64,000 nt of DNA, from positions 1-64,000 of IMG/VR virus record IMGVR_UViG_3300005253_000186. One strand, written 5' to 3'. A program made the position numbers and the translations under genes. Below, piece by piece: positions 24,823 to 32,647 of this stretch. Under the pieces are notes generated by a model. It worked only from the letters and a program-made list of their open reading frames with translations, had not been told where the DNA came from and did no database searches. This DNA comes from a virus. The first letter of the stretch is position 1. The number at the start of each line of letters is the position of its first letter.

Positions 24823-24919
24823 CCAGCCGGCTAAGCCGACTTCTTAAAGAAGCGGGAGGGGCGTATGCACGGCTGCCGGCCCCAGGTGGTCGGCAGAAAT
24901 GATCGCCTCCCCCCGCCCT

Positions 24920-25501
24920 TTACGTTCTGCGGTTAGGCGTCACGATGTGATGCTTTTTGATGGTTGCCCTTAAGGCAGACATGTGCCGATAGACGGCCAG
25001 GAAGTACAGCTTGGATTCCTGGAACGCTCTCTGCTTCACGAGCTTGGCCATCCTGTTGCCCTCGAACATCGCGGGCTTGGTCCTGCGGAGGATGGTCATG
25101 ATGGCCCTGTAGTTCGACAGGCACCATCTGTAGAGTTCGTGAAACGTCGGGTTCAGCGTGTAACAGCGTTTCTCCCAAACCCAGACGATCACGAAGTTTC
25201 GATCTCGGAGATCGGCCATGGCGGGGCCATAGATCTCGTTATGGTACCCCTCCTTCTTGACGGCCCTTCTGAGATCGTCAGGATGGACGTACCGCTTCTT
25301 CCTCAGTGCTTTGAGGACAACATCACTCAGGGCCGTCTGCTGACTCCCTGGTGGCGACGACTTCTTCCTGGCTTTCCCGGGAGTCGCCTTTTTGTTCGTT
25401 CTTACGTGCCTGAGACTCTTCCCCTTCTTTTTAGACTTCGGCGGGGTCTTCTTCGTAGTACGTGTTGACGGCCTGCTCCTTGCTGCTTTCGTCTTCGCCA
25501 A
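24920..25501 (-). CDS. Protein with lysine-rich N-terminus and winged-helix-like core, 193 aa
   Basis: The first 45 residues are K, R and P rich. A core from about residue 55 (SDVVLKALRKKRYVHPDDLRR, then EIYGPAMADLRDRNFVIVWVWEKRCYTLN) looks like a winged helix with an HTH-like turn. A helical, basic tail follows. The start overlaps the previous gene by 71 bases. Function unknown. Confidence 0.5.
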   Translation of the reverse strand: MAKTKAARSRPSTRTTKKTPPKSKKKGKSLRHVRTNKKATPGKARKKSSPPGSQQTALSDVVLKALRKKRYVHPDDLRRAVKKEGYHNEIYGPAMADLRDRNFVIVWVWEKRCYTLNPTFHELYRWCLSNYRAIMTILRRTKPAMFEGNRMAKLVKQRAFQESKLYFLAVYRHMSALRATIKKHHIVTPNRRT

Positions 25502-25742
25502 TTGAAACTACCTCCTCTTTCTCGGTTCCCTGTGGATCTTCCTGGTCCACCCTGGGCGCGCCTGGCCCCTGCCTGAGATCATCGTCCTCGATGGCCCGTC
25601 TCAGCTTGGTGTTTAAGAGATCCACCATGATCCCCTGCATGCCCTTGTCCTGACACTGAGTACGGAATACAATATCATCATCGTGTTCATGTAGACGGAT
25701 GCGACACTCCACGTCTCCGTTGACCTCGAACCATATACGCAT
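25431..25742 (-). CDS. Unknown protein, 103 aa
   Basis: Begins MRIWFEVNGDVECRIRLHEHDDD and is strand-like, then a negatively charged tail. AGGTGTATGC stands before the ATG. First gene after the promoter element at 25767. Function unknown. Confidence 0.55.
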   Translation of the reverse strand: MRIWFEVNGDVECRIRLHEHDDDIVFRTQCQDKGMQGIMVDLLNTKLRRAIEDDDLRQGPGAPRVDQEDPQGTEKEEVVSIGEDESSKEQAVNTYYEEDPAEV

Positions 25743-25766
25743 GCATACACCTCCTTTTCGGCTGAT

Positions 25767-25774
25767 CTTATACC
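25767..25774 (-). promoter_or_regulatory. Putative phage promoter element GGTATAAG
   Basis: CTGGTATAAGATC, 25 bases upstream of the ATG at 25742. Confidence 0.6.
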
Positions 25775-25783
25775 AGCTATTTT

Positions 25784-26359
25784 CTATCGGTTTCGCCTCG
25801 CAGCATTCCTGGCTTTACCGATACCTTTTCCCGTAAGGGCGTACTTCTCCCCAGACTTCTTGAGCTCCCCGCTCGCCACCATGGAATCCAGGATGAAGGC
25901 CAGATTCCCGCTCTTCTTATCCATCCACGGGTCAATGTCCATGGCAGAATCAGACCCTCGGCCGCACCAGATCCCCGCGGCGCGGATACGCCTGGCGATC
26001 TTGCGGACCCTGTCTCGCTCGTATCCAGTGAACTTCGTGATTCGGTCGGCGTTAGGGCCTACGGACATGCACGACAAAAGAACGACAGCGGACTGGAAGA
26101 AATACTGATCATCCTGAGACTTGCATTCAAGTACTTCTTCGACGATCCTTTTTACTTCTTCCAGGTCTGGATGAAGGCATGAGCTCTTCGTCGACCTCTT
26201 TGGCGAGTCTAGCCTCGTAGTAGTCTTCGGGTTCGTCGGTGTGAACCCAAGCCTCTCCCTCTGGTTCTTCCTTGGCCTGGCCGAGATCAGGCTCGTTGAC
26301 CGGAATGGAATCGGAGCTGGTATCGCTGATAATGAATGCCAGTGCTGCGTCTTCGCCAT
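25784..26359 (-). CDS. Helical protein of uncertain start, C-terminal part conserved
   Basis: The C-terminal 125 residues look folded and coding (DDQYFFQSAVVLLSCMSVG, GYERDRVRKIARRIR, LTGKGIGKARNAARR): a two-part winged-helix-like pattern. The N-terminal 60 residues encoded in this frame mirror the upstream gene in another frame. No ATG or GTG occurs between 26126 and the conserved part, so the true start is unclear: an ATG at 26359 (with GGAG 7 bases before) gives a 232-base overlap, or a frameshift from the upstream gene may be used. Confidence 0.4.
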   Translation of the reverse strand: MAKTQHWHSLSAIPAPIPFRSTSLISARPRKNQRERLGFTPTNPKTTTRLDSPKRSTKSSCLHPDLEEVKRIVEEVLECKSQDDQYFFQSAVVLLSCMSVGPNADRITKFTGYERDRVRKIARRIRAAGIWCGRGSDSAMDIDPWMDKKSGNLAFILDSMVASGELKKSGEKYALTGKGIGKARNAARRNR

Positions 26360-26678
26360 AGTTCTGCTCCACTTGTTCAGCCTGAACCACGGACCGTCGG
26401 ATCGCGATCTCCTCAGGCTCCTTTGCCAATTTCCTGATCGCCCGGGCTGTCTCGTCGGACGACCGGTCTTCGCACATCATTGCACAGACCTCGAAAGCCT
26501 CTCGCAGACTCTTTCCTTCATGAATGCACGCTGCGCACACGAAGTCCGGGGCCCAGTCCACGATGCCCAGCCCTATGGCGTTTTCTACGAAGTGCCCGCA
26601 CGGCAACTTCGGCCTTTCCTCCATTTCCTTCTTCAAGATGTTGCGGTCCTCCGTGGTTAAAGTAGATTTGATAAACAT
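26127..26678 (-). CDS. Unknown protein, 183 aa
   Basis: Start at 26678 (MFIKSTLTTEDRNIL) after AGGGAG. CGHFVENAIGLG and FVCAACIHEGKS give Cys and His sites that may bind zinc. The middle is acidic. Function unknown. Confidence 0.55.
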   Translation of the reverse strand: MFIKSTLTTEDRNILKKEMEERPKLPCGHFVENAIGLGIVDWAPDFVCAACIHEGKSLREAFEVCAMMCEDRSSDETARAIRKLAKEPEEIAIRRSVVQAEQVEQNYGEDAALAFIISDTSSDSIPVNEPDLGQAKEEPEGEAWVHTDEPEDYYEARLAKEVDEELMPSSRPGRSKKDRRRST

Positions 26679-26717
26679 GAGATACTCCCTGGTGGCATGG
26701 TTTATGTTCATATTTTT

Positions 26718-26725
26718 CTTATACC
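26718..26725 (-). promoter_or_regulatory. Putative phage promoter element GGTATAAG
   Basis: CAGGTATAAGAAAAA, 40 bases upstream of the ATG at 26678. Confidence 0.65.
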
Positions 26726-26729
26726 TGAA

Positions 26730-27599
26730 TCAATAGCCAGCGAGGAACTTCTCGAAGTTTTGCCTAAAGATCGCATCCGCCACGCAGATCACAGGGTGGA
26801 ACCCGTTCCTTGTTCTGGACCATAGGTGTCTGCGACCAGCATCCCGGTAGTAGGAATCGGTATGGCAGATGTTTAAGGTGATGCTGCCACTGTTGCCGTT
26901 AACCGAACGATTCAGGTGCAGGTGACACAGGGTGATCTTGCCTCTCTTGGTCTTTTTCGACTTCTCGATCACCACATTCCGCACAATGTATGTCCTATCA
27001 AAGCCCCCTTCCTCCGCGAGGATAATGGTTTCTCCTCTGAAGCTCCTAATGAAGTTCACGGTCTGATTGCCGCGGAGCCTGACAAACTGCCTGCGCAGGA
27101 AGTGATACATAACCAGGTTGCTGACCATGATGGACAGATTGAACCCGCCCTGCGACTCGCATGTTCTCACGTATGCGGTTGCAAGTTTACTGGTGTCGTT
27201 GTCTAAGAACGCATCCCCCATATTGGCTTCTATGGCGAAGTACCCCGCCCTGGTTCTGTCTGAATTGGGGATGTGTGTAAATCCAGGCCTCTCCATAACC
27301 ACTGAGATCTTATCCGAGACGACGCTGCAATTGGCCTTGGGGCTCACCCCGTATATTCTCGGGGTCTGCGCGTCGTTCCGGACCATGTAGTCGATCACCT
27401 CTACGAAGTTGTCGATCTCCCTGCGAACCCCCTCGACGTAGACTCTCTTCCGCATGATTTCTTTGGTGTACTTAACCTTCGCCCTCATGATGAGGTCAGT
27501 GGCTTCCCTCTGGGTCTGCTCGATCTCCTCCTTGAGATGCCTGATCGTCTGCTTGAAATCCGTCGCCAACGCCTTCAGGAGGCGCTTTTCTGTCCACAT
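26730..27599 (-). CDS. Unknown protein with coiled-coil N-terminus, 289 aa
   Basis: Start at 27599 after AAGGGGGCAC; upstream frame only mirrors the neighbour. The first 80 residues form a heptad-rich coil (RHLKEEIEQTQREATDLIM). The rest is mixed, with LWSRTRNGFHPVICVADAIF at the end. Function unknown; one of the larger genes on this strand. Confidence 0.6.
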   Translation of the reverse strand: MWTEKRLLKALATDFKQTIRHLKEEIEQTQREATDLIMRAKVKYTKEIMRKRVYVEGVRREIDNFVEVIDYMVRNDAQTPRIYGVSPKANCSVVSDKISVVMERPGFTHIPNSDRTRAGYFAIEANMGDAFLDNDTSKLATAYVRTCESQGGFNLSIMVSNLVMYHFLRRQFVRLRGNQTVNFIRSFRGETIILAEEGGFDRTYIVRNVVIEKSKKTKRGKITLCHLHLNRSVNGNSGSITLNICHTDSYYRDAGRRHLWSRTRNGFHPVICVADAIFRQNFEKFLAGY

Positions 27600-27621
27600 C
27601 TGTGCCCCCTTCCTTCCGGAT

Positions 27622-27984
27622 TCACGGGTAATATGGGTCTCTCTTGTAGCCGCTCTTTCGCCTCTTGACAGGTGCGCCAGAAAGACTATTTGTATGAACC
27701 CAAATGGCATACCAGCTCTGCTTATAGAATTTGTAACCGGACTTGAACGATCGCAGATAGTTTCGAATTGTTTTTCGCTTACGGAAGTCCCTCTCGTGGG
27801 CCTCCATGATCGTATGTTCATTATTCACCGCGATTCGGCCGAGTGTCCACACTGGGCGACTTACCCCCTGACACAACGTCCAGATCCGACCTTGAAATAC
27901 AACTTCATCGCCAAGGTTGTAATCAGGTATCCATCGAAGGGAGACCCACACCATGAACAGCCACCATTTTATTTTGATCATCAT
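27622..27984 (-). CDS. Unknown protein, 120 aa
   Basis: N-terminus with hydrophobic stretch (IKWWLFMVWVSLRWI), possibly a signal anchor. The rest is basic. Weak support for the start. Confidence 0.45.
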   Translation of the reverse strand: MMIKIKWWLFMVWVSLRWIPDYNLGDEVVFQGRIWTLCQGVSRPVWTLGRIAVNNEHTIMEAHERDFRKRKTIRNYLRSFKSGYKFYKQSWYAIWVHTNSLSGAPVKRRKSGYKRDPYYP

Positions 27985-28002
27985 TTCTCCTTTCGGCTAA
28001 AA

Positions 28003-28018
28003 AGAGCCCGAAGGCCCT
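28003..28018 (-). terminator. UUCG-loop terminator
   Basis: Minus-strand AGGGCC-TTCG-GGCTCT, a stem closed by C(UUCG)G, followed by TTTTTAG. Ends the gene at 28019. Confidence 0.8.
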
Positions 28019-28243
28019 TTATTTCCTCATCTTCCTGGCCTCGTACATGTTCTTCGGAGCCTTATCTGGATGGAAGATGTTCATGAAGGCCATGAGCTCT
28101 TTGTCCTTCCGCTCTTCCTGTTCCGGGCCGTCATACGGGTCCGGTACGCCGAATAGCTGATCCTGAAGCATAGCGACGCCACGAACCTTCTGGATCAGCT
28201 CGTCACCGTCCCGCTCCTTCCGTTTCTTCCTTTTCTTTGCCAT
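28019..28243 (-). CDS. Small basic protein, 74 aa
   Basis: Starts MAKKRKKRKERDGDEL, helical, ends in MYEARKMRK. Its own terminator follows. Function unknown. Confidence 0.55.
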   Translation of the reverse strand: MAKKRKKRKERDGDELIQKVRGVAMLQDQLFGVPDPYDGPEQEERKDKELMAFMNIFHPDKAPKNMYEARKMRK

Positions 28244-28264
28244 GATTTGTCTCCGGATAAAAAA

Positions 28265-28278
28265 GGAGCCGAAGCTCC
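28265..28278 (-). terminator. UUCG-loop terminator
   Basis: Minus-strand GGAGC-TTCG-GCTCC followed by TTTTTT, after the gene at 28290. Confidence 0.8.
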
Positions 28279-28289
28279 AATTTTGGTTG

Positions 28290-28535
28290 TTAGATTTCCA
28301 GCATTGCGTCTAAGAGAGTATCGGCGTCGTTCTTCTCTCCTTGTGTTGCCCTCTTCGCACCGCGCTGTTCGAGGTCCTCGAAGATCTCGCAGGCGATCCG
28401 CATGGACCTCAGGTTAACGCGGCGCGGGTAACACGGGTTGCCGCTGTTGCGCTTCAGGTGCTCATTAACGACTTCCCTGGCCTTCTTCGCCAACGCGATT
28501 GTGTCCGAACTGATGCGTCCGAAGAATCCGGTCAT
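28290..28535 (-). CDS. Unknown small helical protein, 81 aa
   Basis: Begins MTGFFGRISSDTIALAKKARE; helical, ends DADTLLDAMLEI. Followed by its own terminator. Function unknown. Confidence 0.55.
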   Translation of the reverse strand: MTGFFGRISSDTIALAKKAREVVNEHLKRNSGNPCYPRRVNLRSMRIACEIFEDLEQRGAKRATQGEKNDADTLLDAMLEI

Positions 28536-28551
28536 GACGCGCTCCTTTCCC

Positions 28552-28770
28552 TTAGAGATGATTCAGGATGAAGCGGGCGTGCTCCCCGCGCCACCTGACA
28601 ACCTTTTTGAGAGGGGCCATCGGGAGATTTGTGAAGTTGGTCTTGATATACTCAAGCTCATCTCCATCTGCCTGGATCTCATCGACCTGCTCCAGGTTCA
28701 CACCTGGACGGCCCTCCCTCACGTGCCATTCAAAGATCTTGTCCGAGCGTATGAATTTGATACATAGCAT
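28552..28770 (-). CDS. Unknown small protein, 72 aa
   Basis: Start at 28770 after AGAAGGAGG. MLCIKFIRSDKIFEWHVREG suggests a beta-hairpin start. Function unknown. Confidence 0.55.
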   Translation of the reverse strand: MLCIKFIRSDKIFEWHVREGRPGVNLEQVDEIQADGDELEYIKTNFTNLPMAPLKKVVRWRGEHARFILNHL

Positions 28771-28784
28771 GGCTTTCCTCCTTC

Positions 28785-29084
28785 TCATTTGATATGGACT
28801 TGCACCTTGAGTTCGATCTCGGCTAGCGCGGTCGACCTGAATGCAACGAACTTGTTGTTGCTGTTGCTGTTGCTGTTGCCAAGAGAGAGTCTCGTGATCT
28901 CCTTCTTCCACTCTTCTTGATCCTCGGTGACGAGGTACTGGATATATGGATCGTCATGAGCTGCGTACCCATGGCCAGGATTTTCCTTGGACCTCTCGTC
29001 AGCAGGGATGTGCCTGCTCCTGAACTTCAGGATTGCGTAGTGCGAACCCTTGGGCATGTCTTCCGGATTCAGTACCGTTTTCAT
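28785..29084 (-). CDS. Protein with an Asn-Ser repeat, 99 aa
   Basis: Start at 29084 after AAGGAGG. An asparagine-serine alternation (NSNSNSNN) near residue 75 is encoded by a simple GCA/AAC-type microsatellite at about 28847-28880, a likely length-variable site. Function unknown. Confidence 0.6.
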   Translation of the reverse strand: MKTVLNPEDMPKGSHYAILKFRSRHIPADERSKENPGHGYAAHDDPYIQYLVTEDQEEWKKEITRLSLGNSNSNSNNKFVAFRSTALAEIELKVQVHIK

Positions 29085-29365
29085 GGTGCACCTCCTTTTT
29101 TCAGGTAAGCCTTCATGGTTATGGCGATGCCGGACGTGAAGCCGGCTATCCAGACATGCGCGCCTTCTATATTGGTTTCTGGAGTCCACTCGTCCTGATC
29201 CCCTATCTTGAAGCTGTATCTGACGCCAACCTTCTTCAAGGTGATCCTAGGAAGCCTTGCTGCGACCATGACAACGTTGGCCCCAGAAATATATTCTTCC
29301 AGCGTCCTGGATTTGGGGTCTCCAGGGAACAGGGACCCGATCATCTCATCCATGAAGTCGCTCAT
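29081..29365 (-). CDS. Unknown protein, 94 aa
   Basis: N-terminus MSDFMDEMIGSLFPGDPKS; near the C-terminus AHVWIAGFTSGIAITMKAYL could be a membrane segment. Overlaps the next gene by 4 bases (ATGA-type). Function unknown. Confidence 0.55.
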   Translation of the reverse strand: MSDFMDEMIGSLFPGDPKSRTLEEYISGANVVMVAARLPRITLKKVGVRYSFKIGDQDEWTPETNIEGAHVWIAGFTSGIAITMKAYLKKGGAP

Positions 29366-29399
29366 GTGGCCTCCGATCTAAGATAATGTCTTCACTCTT

Positions 29400-29407
29400 C
29401 TTATACC
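29400..29407 (-). promoter_or_regulatory. Putative phage promoter element GGTATAAG
   Basis: TAGGTATAAGAAGAG, 35 bases upstream of the ATG at 29365; no gene intervenes. Confidence 0.65.
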
Positions 29408-29466
29408 TAAAAAAGAGGGCCGAGACCTCCGAAGAAGTCCCGGCCTGAACATAACTGTAGAAGAAA

Positions 29467-29558
29467 TGGCAGAGGACAAGAGAATCGAACTCTCAGACCG
29501 TATTTCAGGCCAATTGCTTAGCAAGCAATCCCAGCGAACCAGTATCTGGCTATCCTCT
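29467..29558 (-). tRNA. tRNA-Ser(GCT)
   Basis: Anticodon loop TTGCTAA in stem ATTGC/GCAAT, long variable arm, T-loop TTCGATT, acceptor AGAGGAT/GTCCTCT with a G73 and encoded CCA. First tRNA of the cluster. Confidence 0.85.
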
Positions 29559-29563
29559 CTTCA

Positions 29564-29890
29564 TTATCTCCAGGTCCTGAGCGGGTAAAGCGCGTCGATC
29601 TTTTTGCGAGCTCTTCTGTGCGACTTGAAGCGTTCGACCTCGGCAGGCTTCTGGCCGTGCTGAAGGAGAAGCTTTCCCCCGCCTCTCGACATAAGACCTC
29701 CTCTCGAGTACTCAATCGGCGTCTTGGCGACCCAGTCATCCCCCTCCTTGTAGATCAGGGCGCCATCGAATCTCACATACATGTTCTTGCTGATGCGCTC
29801 CCAGTCTTTCCTGGGCTTGTGACCGACCTTCTTTTCGAGTAGAGACTTCCTACCTCCTCTTGCCCATGGCGGCATAGATAATGAAATCAT
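29564..29890 (-). CDS. Unknown basic protein, 108 aa
   Basis: GGGAGGTAAT before the ATG. Glycine- and arginine-rich patches (RGGLMSRGGGKLLL). No domain recognised. It ends just before a tRNA-Ser gene. Confidence 0.55.
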   Translation of the reverse strand: MISLSMPPWARGGRKSLLEKKVGHKPRKDWERISKNMYVRFDGALIYKEGDDWVAKTPIEYSRGGLMSRGGGKLLLQHGQKPAEVERFKSHRRARKKIDALYPLRTWR

Positions 29891-29891
29891 A

Positions 29892-30335
29892 TTACCTCCC
29901 TGTTGAACCGAACCCCGCGTCCCCCCTGGACTCGTTCTCGGGCTTATCTTCGACCTGTGCGAGGAAAATCTTGTCGAGCTTGAACGGCACCATCTGGGCG
30001 ATCCTGTCTCCGACCTTATACCGGAAAGGCTGGGTGCCGAAGTTAAGCAGAATCACCCTGATCTCACCAGTGTAATCCTGGTCAACAGTTCCAGGCGCAT
30101 TCATGACGAACACGCCTTGCTTGGCAGCAAGTCCGCTCCTGGACCTGATCTGGACCTCAAACCCAGACTCTATGCCAAGATGAATTCCGGTCGGCACAAC
30201 TCCCCATGACATGGGGCCAATCGCGCCGCCTTCGCATGCGTACAGGTCAAAACCTGAATCCGTCGGATTCGACTTGGTCGGCATCTGCGCATCCTCGTGC
30301 GCGAGGTATATCTGCAACGTTGCCGGGTGTTCCAT
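29892..30335 (-). CDS. dut: dUTP pyrophosphatase
   Basis: Start at 30335 follows AGGAGAAACAG. The 147-residue protein has the five trimeric dUTPase motifs: TDSGFDLYA (I), RSRSGLAAKQG (II), GTVDQDYTGEI (III, with the catalytic Asp), RYKVGDRIAQM (IV), and the C-terminal GDAGFGSTG (V, substrate-covering). It hydrolyses dUTP to dUMP, keeping uracil out of DNA. Confidence 0.95.
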   Translation of the reverse strand: MEHPATLQIYLAHEDAQMPTKSNPTDSGFDLYACEGGAIGPMSWGVVPTGIHLGIESGFEVQIRSRSGLAAKQGVFVMNAPGTVDQDYTGEIRVILLNFGTQPFRYKVGDRIAQMVPFKLDKIFLAQVEDKPENESRGDAGFGSTGR

Positions 30336-30351
30336 CTGTTTCTCCTGAAAA

Positions 30352-30437
30352 TGGCGGAGAGCGGAAGATTCGAACTCCACCCCTCTCGGGGCCACCTGTG
30401 TTCCAAACAGGGCCAGCTCCTCGCTGGTTCACTCTCC
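30352..30437 (-). tRNA. tRNA-Ser(GGA)
   Basis: Anticodon loop TTGGAAC, long variable arm, acceptor GGAGAGT/GCTCTCC, G73, CCA encoded. The stop codon of the gene at 30429 lies inside its 5' end. Confidence 0.85.
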
Positions 30438-30617
30438 ATCTTTGGTGTACAAGTACAATAGCAGTCCAGCCCCGAATGATCCAGCGCCCCACTTCTCTGA
30501 GAGTATCCGTTTTGTCTCTGACCACGCAATGATTCTAACCACGTAGTTATCTTGCGTCGTCGCCAGGCCCCAGATCGGGCGGCTGGGCTTGCCCCCGTCA
30601 GGATAATATCGGATCAT
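30429..30617 (-). CDS. Small protein with C-terminal LG motif (FGAGLLLYLY)
   Basis: 62 residues; the end reads KWGAGSFGAGLLLYLYTKDGE. The GSxGAG[LI]xL[YF][LI]Y tail is shared with 30614-31147, 31172, 31303, 31554 and 31703. Stop codon TGA overlaps tRNA-Ser(GGA). Function unknown. Confidence 0.6.
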   Translation of the reverse strand: MIRYYPDGGKPSRPIWGLATTQDNYVVRIIAWSETKRILSEKWGAGSFGAGLLLYLYTKDGE

Positions 30618-31147
30618 GGCGCAGCCTCCACGGAGAGAAGGTTCCCCTCATAGTTCCCCTCATAGTCCCTCTCCGTGGCGTAGAAGTATACCAGGATGCC
30701 AGCGCCAACGGAACCATTGTTCCAGGCCTCCCATTTTCTCCAGGCCCATGGGTCTCGGACTGTGATTATCCCTGAAGCCTCCTTTTCTGCCTTCAAATAC
30801 TGGCGCGCCTCTTTGAGCATCTTTATATCGGGCTCCCCATCGTCATCCACCACGATCATAGGTCGCCCGTCGTAGGAAAGAGCTTCCGTTTGGACGCCAT
30901 TGCAGGCAGCAAATATCGCCTCTTTGTAGTTGCCCCCGGATCCGTGGAATCCAAAGAAGACAAGCCCTGCCGTGGCTAGTTTTTCGCGATCTTCATACAT
31001 CGCGTAGTTGGCCTCTTCGACCGATACCTCTATCCAGGTTTCTTCTTCCTGTTCTACTGCATCGTACCAATCCTCACCCATGGCTGAGCAGAATTTTGGT
31101 TCATCAGACTTTCGGAATGTTATGTACAGCGAACAACGGTCTCCCAT
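30614..31147 (-). CDS. Unknown protein with C-terminal GSVGAGILVYFY motif, 177 aa
   Basis: Starts MGDRCSLYITFRKSDEPKFC and has a folded body (WIEVSVEEANYAMYEDRE) plus the shared tail motif near residue 150 (NNGSVGAGILVYFY). After it comes a repeated YEGNYEG. ATGA overlap with the previous gene. Function unknown. Confidence 0.6.
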   Translation of the reverse strand: MGDRCSLYITFRKSDEPKFCSAMGEDWYDAVEQEEETWIEVSVEEANYAMYEDREKLATAGLVFFGFHGSGGNYKEAIFAACNGVQTEALSYDGRPMIVVDDDGEPDIKMLKEARQYLKAEKEASGIITVRDPWAWRKWEAWNNGSVGAGILVYFYATERDYEGNYEGNLLSVEAAP

Positions 31148-31171
31148 GACTAGGCCTCCTGTGCTTCATGG

Positions 31172-31306
31172 CTAGGAATACAGATACAACAGAAGTCCAG
31201 CTCCGAGAGATCCTTTGTTCCATCTCCGCAAAAGCTTCTTCACCAAATCTCCGTACTTCATGGACCTGGCCATCGTGAGATAGTCTGCGGTCGGTATTCT
31301 GCTCAT
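31172..31306 (-). CDS. Small protein ending GSLGAGLLLYLYS, 44 aa
   Basis: Start at 31306 (MSRIPTADYLTMARS) after GGGAGGAACG, overlapping the previous stop as ATGA. The C-terminus RWNKGSLGAGLLLYLYS shows the tail motif in its shortest form. Confidence 0.6.
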   Translation of the reverse strand: MSRIPTADYLTMARSMKYGDLVKKLLRRWNKGSLGAGLLLYLYS

Positions 31307-31554
31307 AGCCGTTCCTCCCGACCGCAAAGGAATAACATGATCCCATCTCCTAGCGAAGATTCGTGGTTCCACCTTAGGAGAATTCTCCAGTACAAAAGAT
31401 CCTGCTTTTCTATCTCGCTTATCGCCCGATACTCGTGCTCTAGCTCGGCCTGGTAGACACGAAGCTTTTCCATTTCCTCGACTTCGTCGTAGGCGCCGTC
31501 CCACGCGGGCTTTGGCTCTTCTGGCTTACGTGGTAGATCCCAGTCTAGGTCCAT
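31303..31554 (-). CDS. Small acidic protein ending SSLGDGIMLFL, 83 aa
   Basis: Glu-rich helix in the middle; C-terminus NHESSLGDGIMLFLCG carries the tail motif. Overlaps its neighbours by a few bases. Function unknown. Confidence 0.6.
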   Translation of the reverse strand: MDLDWDLPRKPEEPKPAWDGAYDEVEEMEKLRVYQAELEHEYRAISEIEKQDLLYWRILLRWNHESSLGDGIMLFLCGREERL

Positions 31555-31706
31555 CAGATCTCACCGTACAAAAACAGAAAAATACCGGCGCCAATAGATC
31601 CGTGCCACCACCTGTTCTTCCACAAAGAGACAGTGTTCCCATAGCCGTATGCTTCACGCCAAGCGGTGAATTCCTTGCTATCAAGATCAAGCAGCGAGTC
31701 TCTCAT
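31554..31706 (-). CDS. Small protein ending GSIGAGIFLFLYGEI, 50 aa
   Basis: Start at 31706 (MRDSLLDLDSKEF) after GGAGGAAGGC; ATGA overlap with the preceding stop. The end RWWHGSIGAGIFLFLY is the tail motif in canonical form. Confidence 0.6.
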   Translation of the reverse strand: MRDSLLDLDSKEFTAWREAYGYGNTVSLWKNRWWHGSIGAGIFLFLYGEI

Positions 31707-31855
31707 AGTGCCTTCCTCCAGATAAACAGAGCGATTCCGGCCCCTATAGACCTGCTGCTCCTCCAATGTTGCCGGAGCATTCTTATTTGAAGGCGAACGA
31801 TAGCGTCGGCCTCTGGATCTGTCATAGAGCGGATCATGTTCATCGTAAGTTCCAT
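31703..31855 (-). CDS. Small protein ending SIGAGIALFIW, 50 aa
   Basis: Start at 31855 (MELTMNMIRSMTD) after GCGGAGATT, just beyond the tRNA-Ser(TGA) gene. C-terminus RSSRSIGAGIALFIWRKAL. Sixth in the tail-motif run. Confidence 0.6.
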   Translation of the reverse strand: MELTMNMIRSMTDPEADAIVRLQIRMLRQHWRSSRSIGAGIALFIWRKAL

Positions 31856-31870
31856 TGGAATCTCCGCAGA

Positions 31871-31956
31871 TGGCGGAAGCAGTGGGACTCGAACCCACAA
31901 GGCAGTTACGCCCACTTGTTTTCAAGACAAGCCCCTCGTCCAGCCGGTCTACTTCC
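31871..31956 (-). tRNA. tRNA-Ser(TGA)
   Basis: Anticodon loop CTTGAAA in stem CTTGT/ACAAG, long variable arm, acceptor GGAAGTA/TGCTTCC, G73, CCA encoded. Its first base is shared with the stop codon of the gene at 31956. Confidence 0.85.
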
Positions 31957-32159
31957 TAGAACTTTCCACTCAGGATATGGTACTGTCCACACTTAAGGCA
32001 GCAAGGCTTCCTGACGTTCGGAACCAGCATCATGATATTCTCGCATCTCTTGCAGATCATAGCCACTCCTATGCCGTAAGGCGCGTCCATGTGGATGATT
32101 GGATACGGCTCATACAACCCGTCTAGGTACCTGCTTATACCGTCTCCCAGGTTCTTCAT
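31956..32159 (-). CDS. Zinc-ribbon protein starting NLGDGISRYL, 67 aa
   Basis: N-terminus MKNLGDGISRYLDG is the motif at the front; then CKRCENIM and CLKCGQYH form a zinc ribbon at the end. First (downstream-most) of the tandem array that runs up to 34813. Stop overlaps tRNA-Ser(TGA). Confidence 0.65.
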   Translation of the reverse strand: MKNLGDGISRYLDGLYEPYPIIHMDAPYGIGVAMICKRCENIMMLVPNVRKPCCLKCGQYHILSGKF

Positions 32160-32165
32160 TCTGGA

Positions 32166-32381
32166 TCATCTCCGCTTCATCGCTGGGACCACAATAGCCA
32201 GCTTGCCGCATCCAATGCAAATAAAAGCATGCGGCCCCTTTGAATGCATCCTATGCCCATTCGGGGCGTTGCATCGTGGACACCTTTGATTCTGACCTTC
32301 GATTTCGACGTGCGGATCTTCGTCGTACATCCCCCTCAGGAATACCCAAATCCTGTACCCAATTGTCACGTGGTTTGGCAT
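32166..32381 (-). CDS. Zinc-ribbon protein starting TIGYRIWVFL, 71 aa
   Basis: MPNHVTIGYRIWVFLRGMYDE, then CPRCNAPNGH and CIGCGKLAI. Same layout as the neighbours: motif, linker, two CxxC pairs. Overlaps the next gene as TGATG. Confidence 0.65.
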   Translation of the reverse strand: MPNHVTIGYRIWVFLRGMYDEDPHVEIEGQNQRCPRCNAPNGHRMHSKGPHAFICIGCGKLAIVVPAMKRR

Positions 32382-32647
32382 CAGCGCCTGCCCCCCTTCA
32401 GGACGACGGTGTTTACCCCATGGCAGTGGCCGCAGTGTATTTCGGTGCAGATCTTCTCAAGCCAGGAAGTTGTATTAAGCTCTCGGCAATAGGCGCACAG
32501 CCAGTGCCTCCCGCTTGTCCAGGGATTCGTGATTTTCGCGTCAGGATTAACTGCTCGTACCGCCTCGACCACTGGCCATTCGCCCCATCTCGACAGGAAT
32601 CGTGAGATTCTGCCCCCGATTGTCCATTTGTAGTCCGTGTGATCCAT
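32381..32647 (-). CDS. Zinc-ribbon protein with TIGGRISRFL, 88 aa
   Basis: Start at 32647 (MDHTDYKWTIGGRISRFLSR). CAYCREL and CGHCHGV give the ribbon. Overlaps the upstream gene at 32647. Confidence 0.65.
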   Translation of the reverse strand: MDHTDYKWTIGGRISRFLSRWGEWPVVEAVRAVNPDAKITNPWTSGRHWLCAYCRELNTTSWLEKICTEIHCGHCHGVNTVVLKGGRR

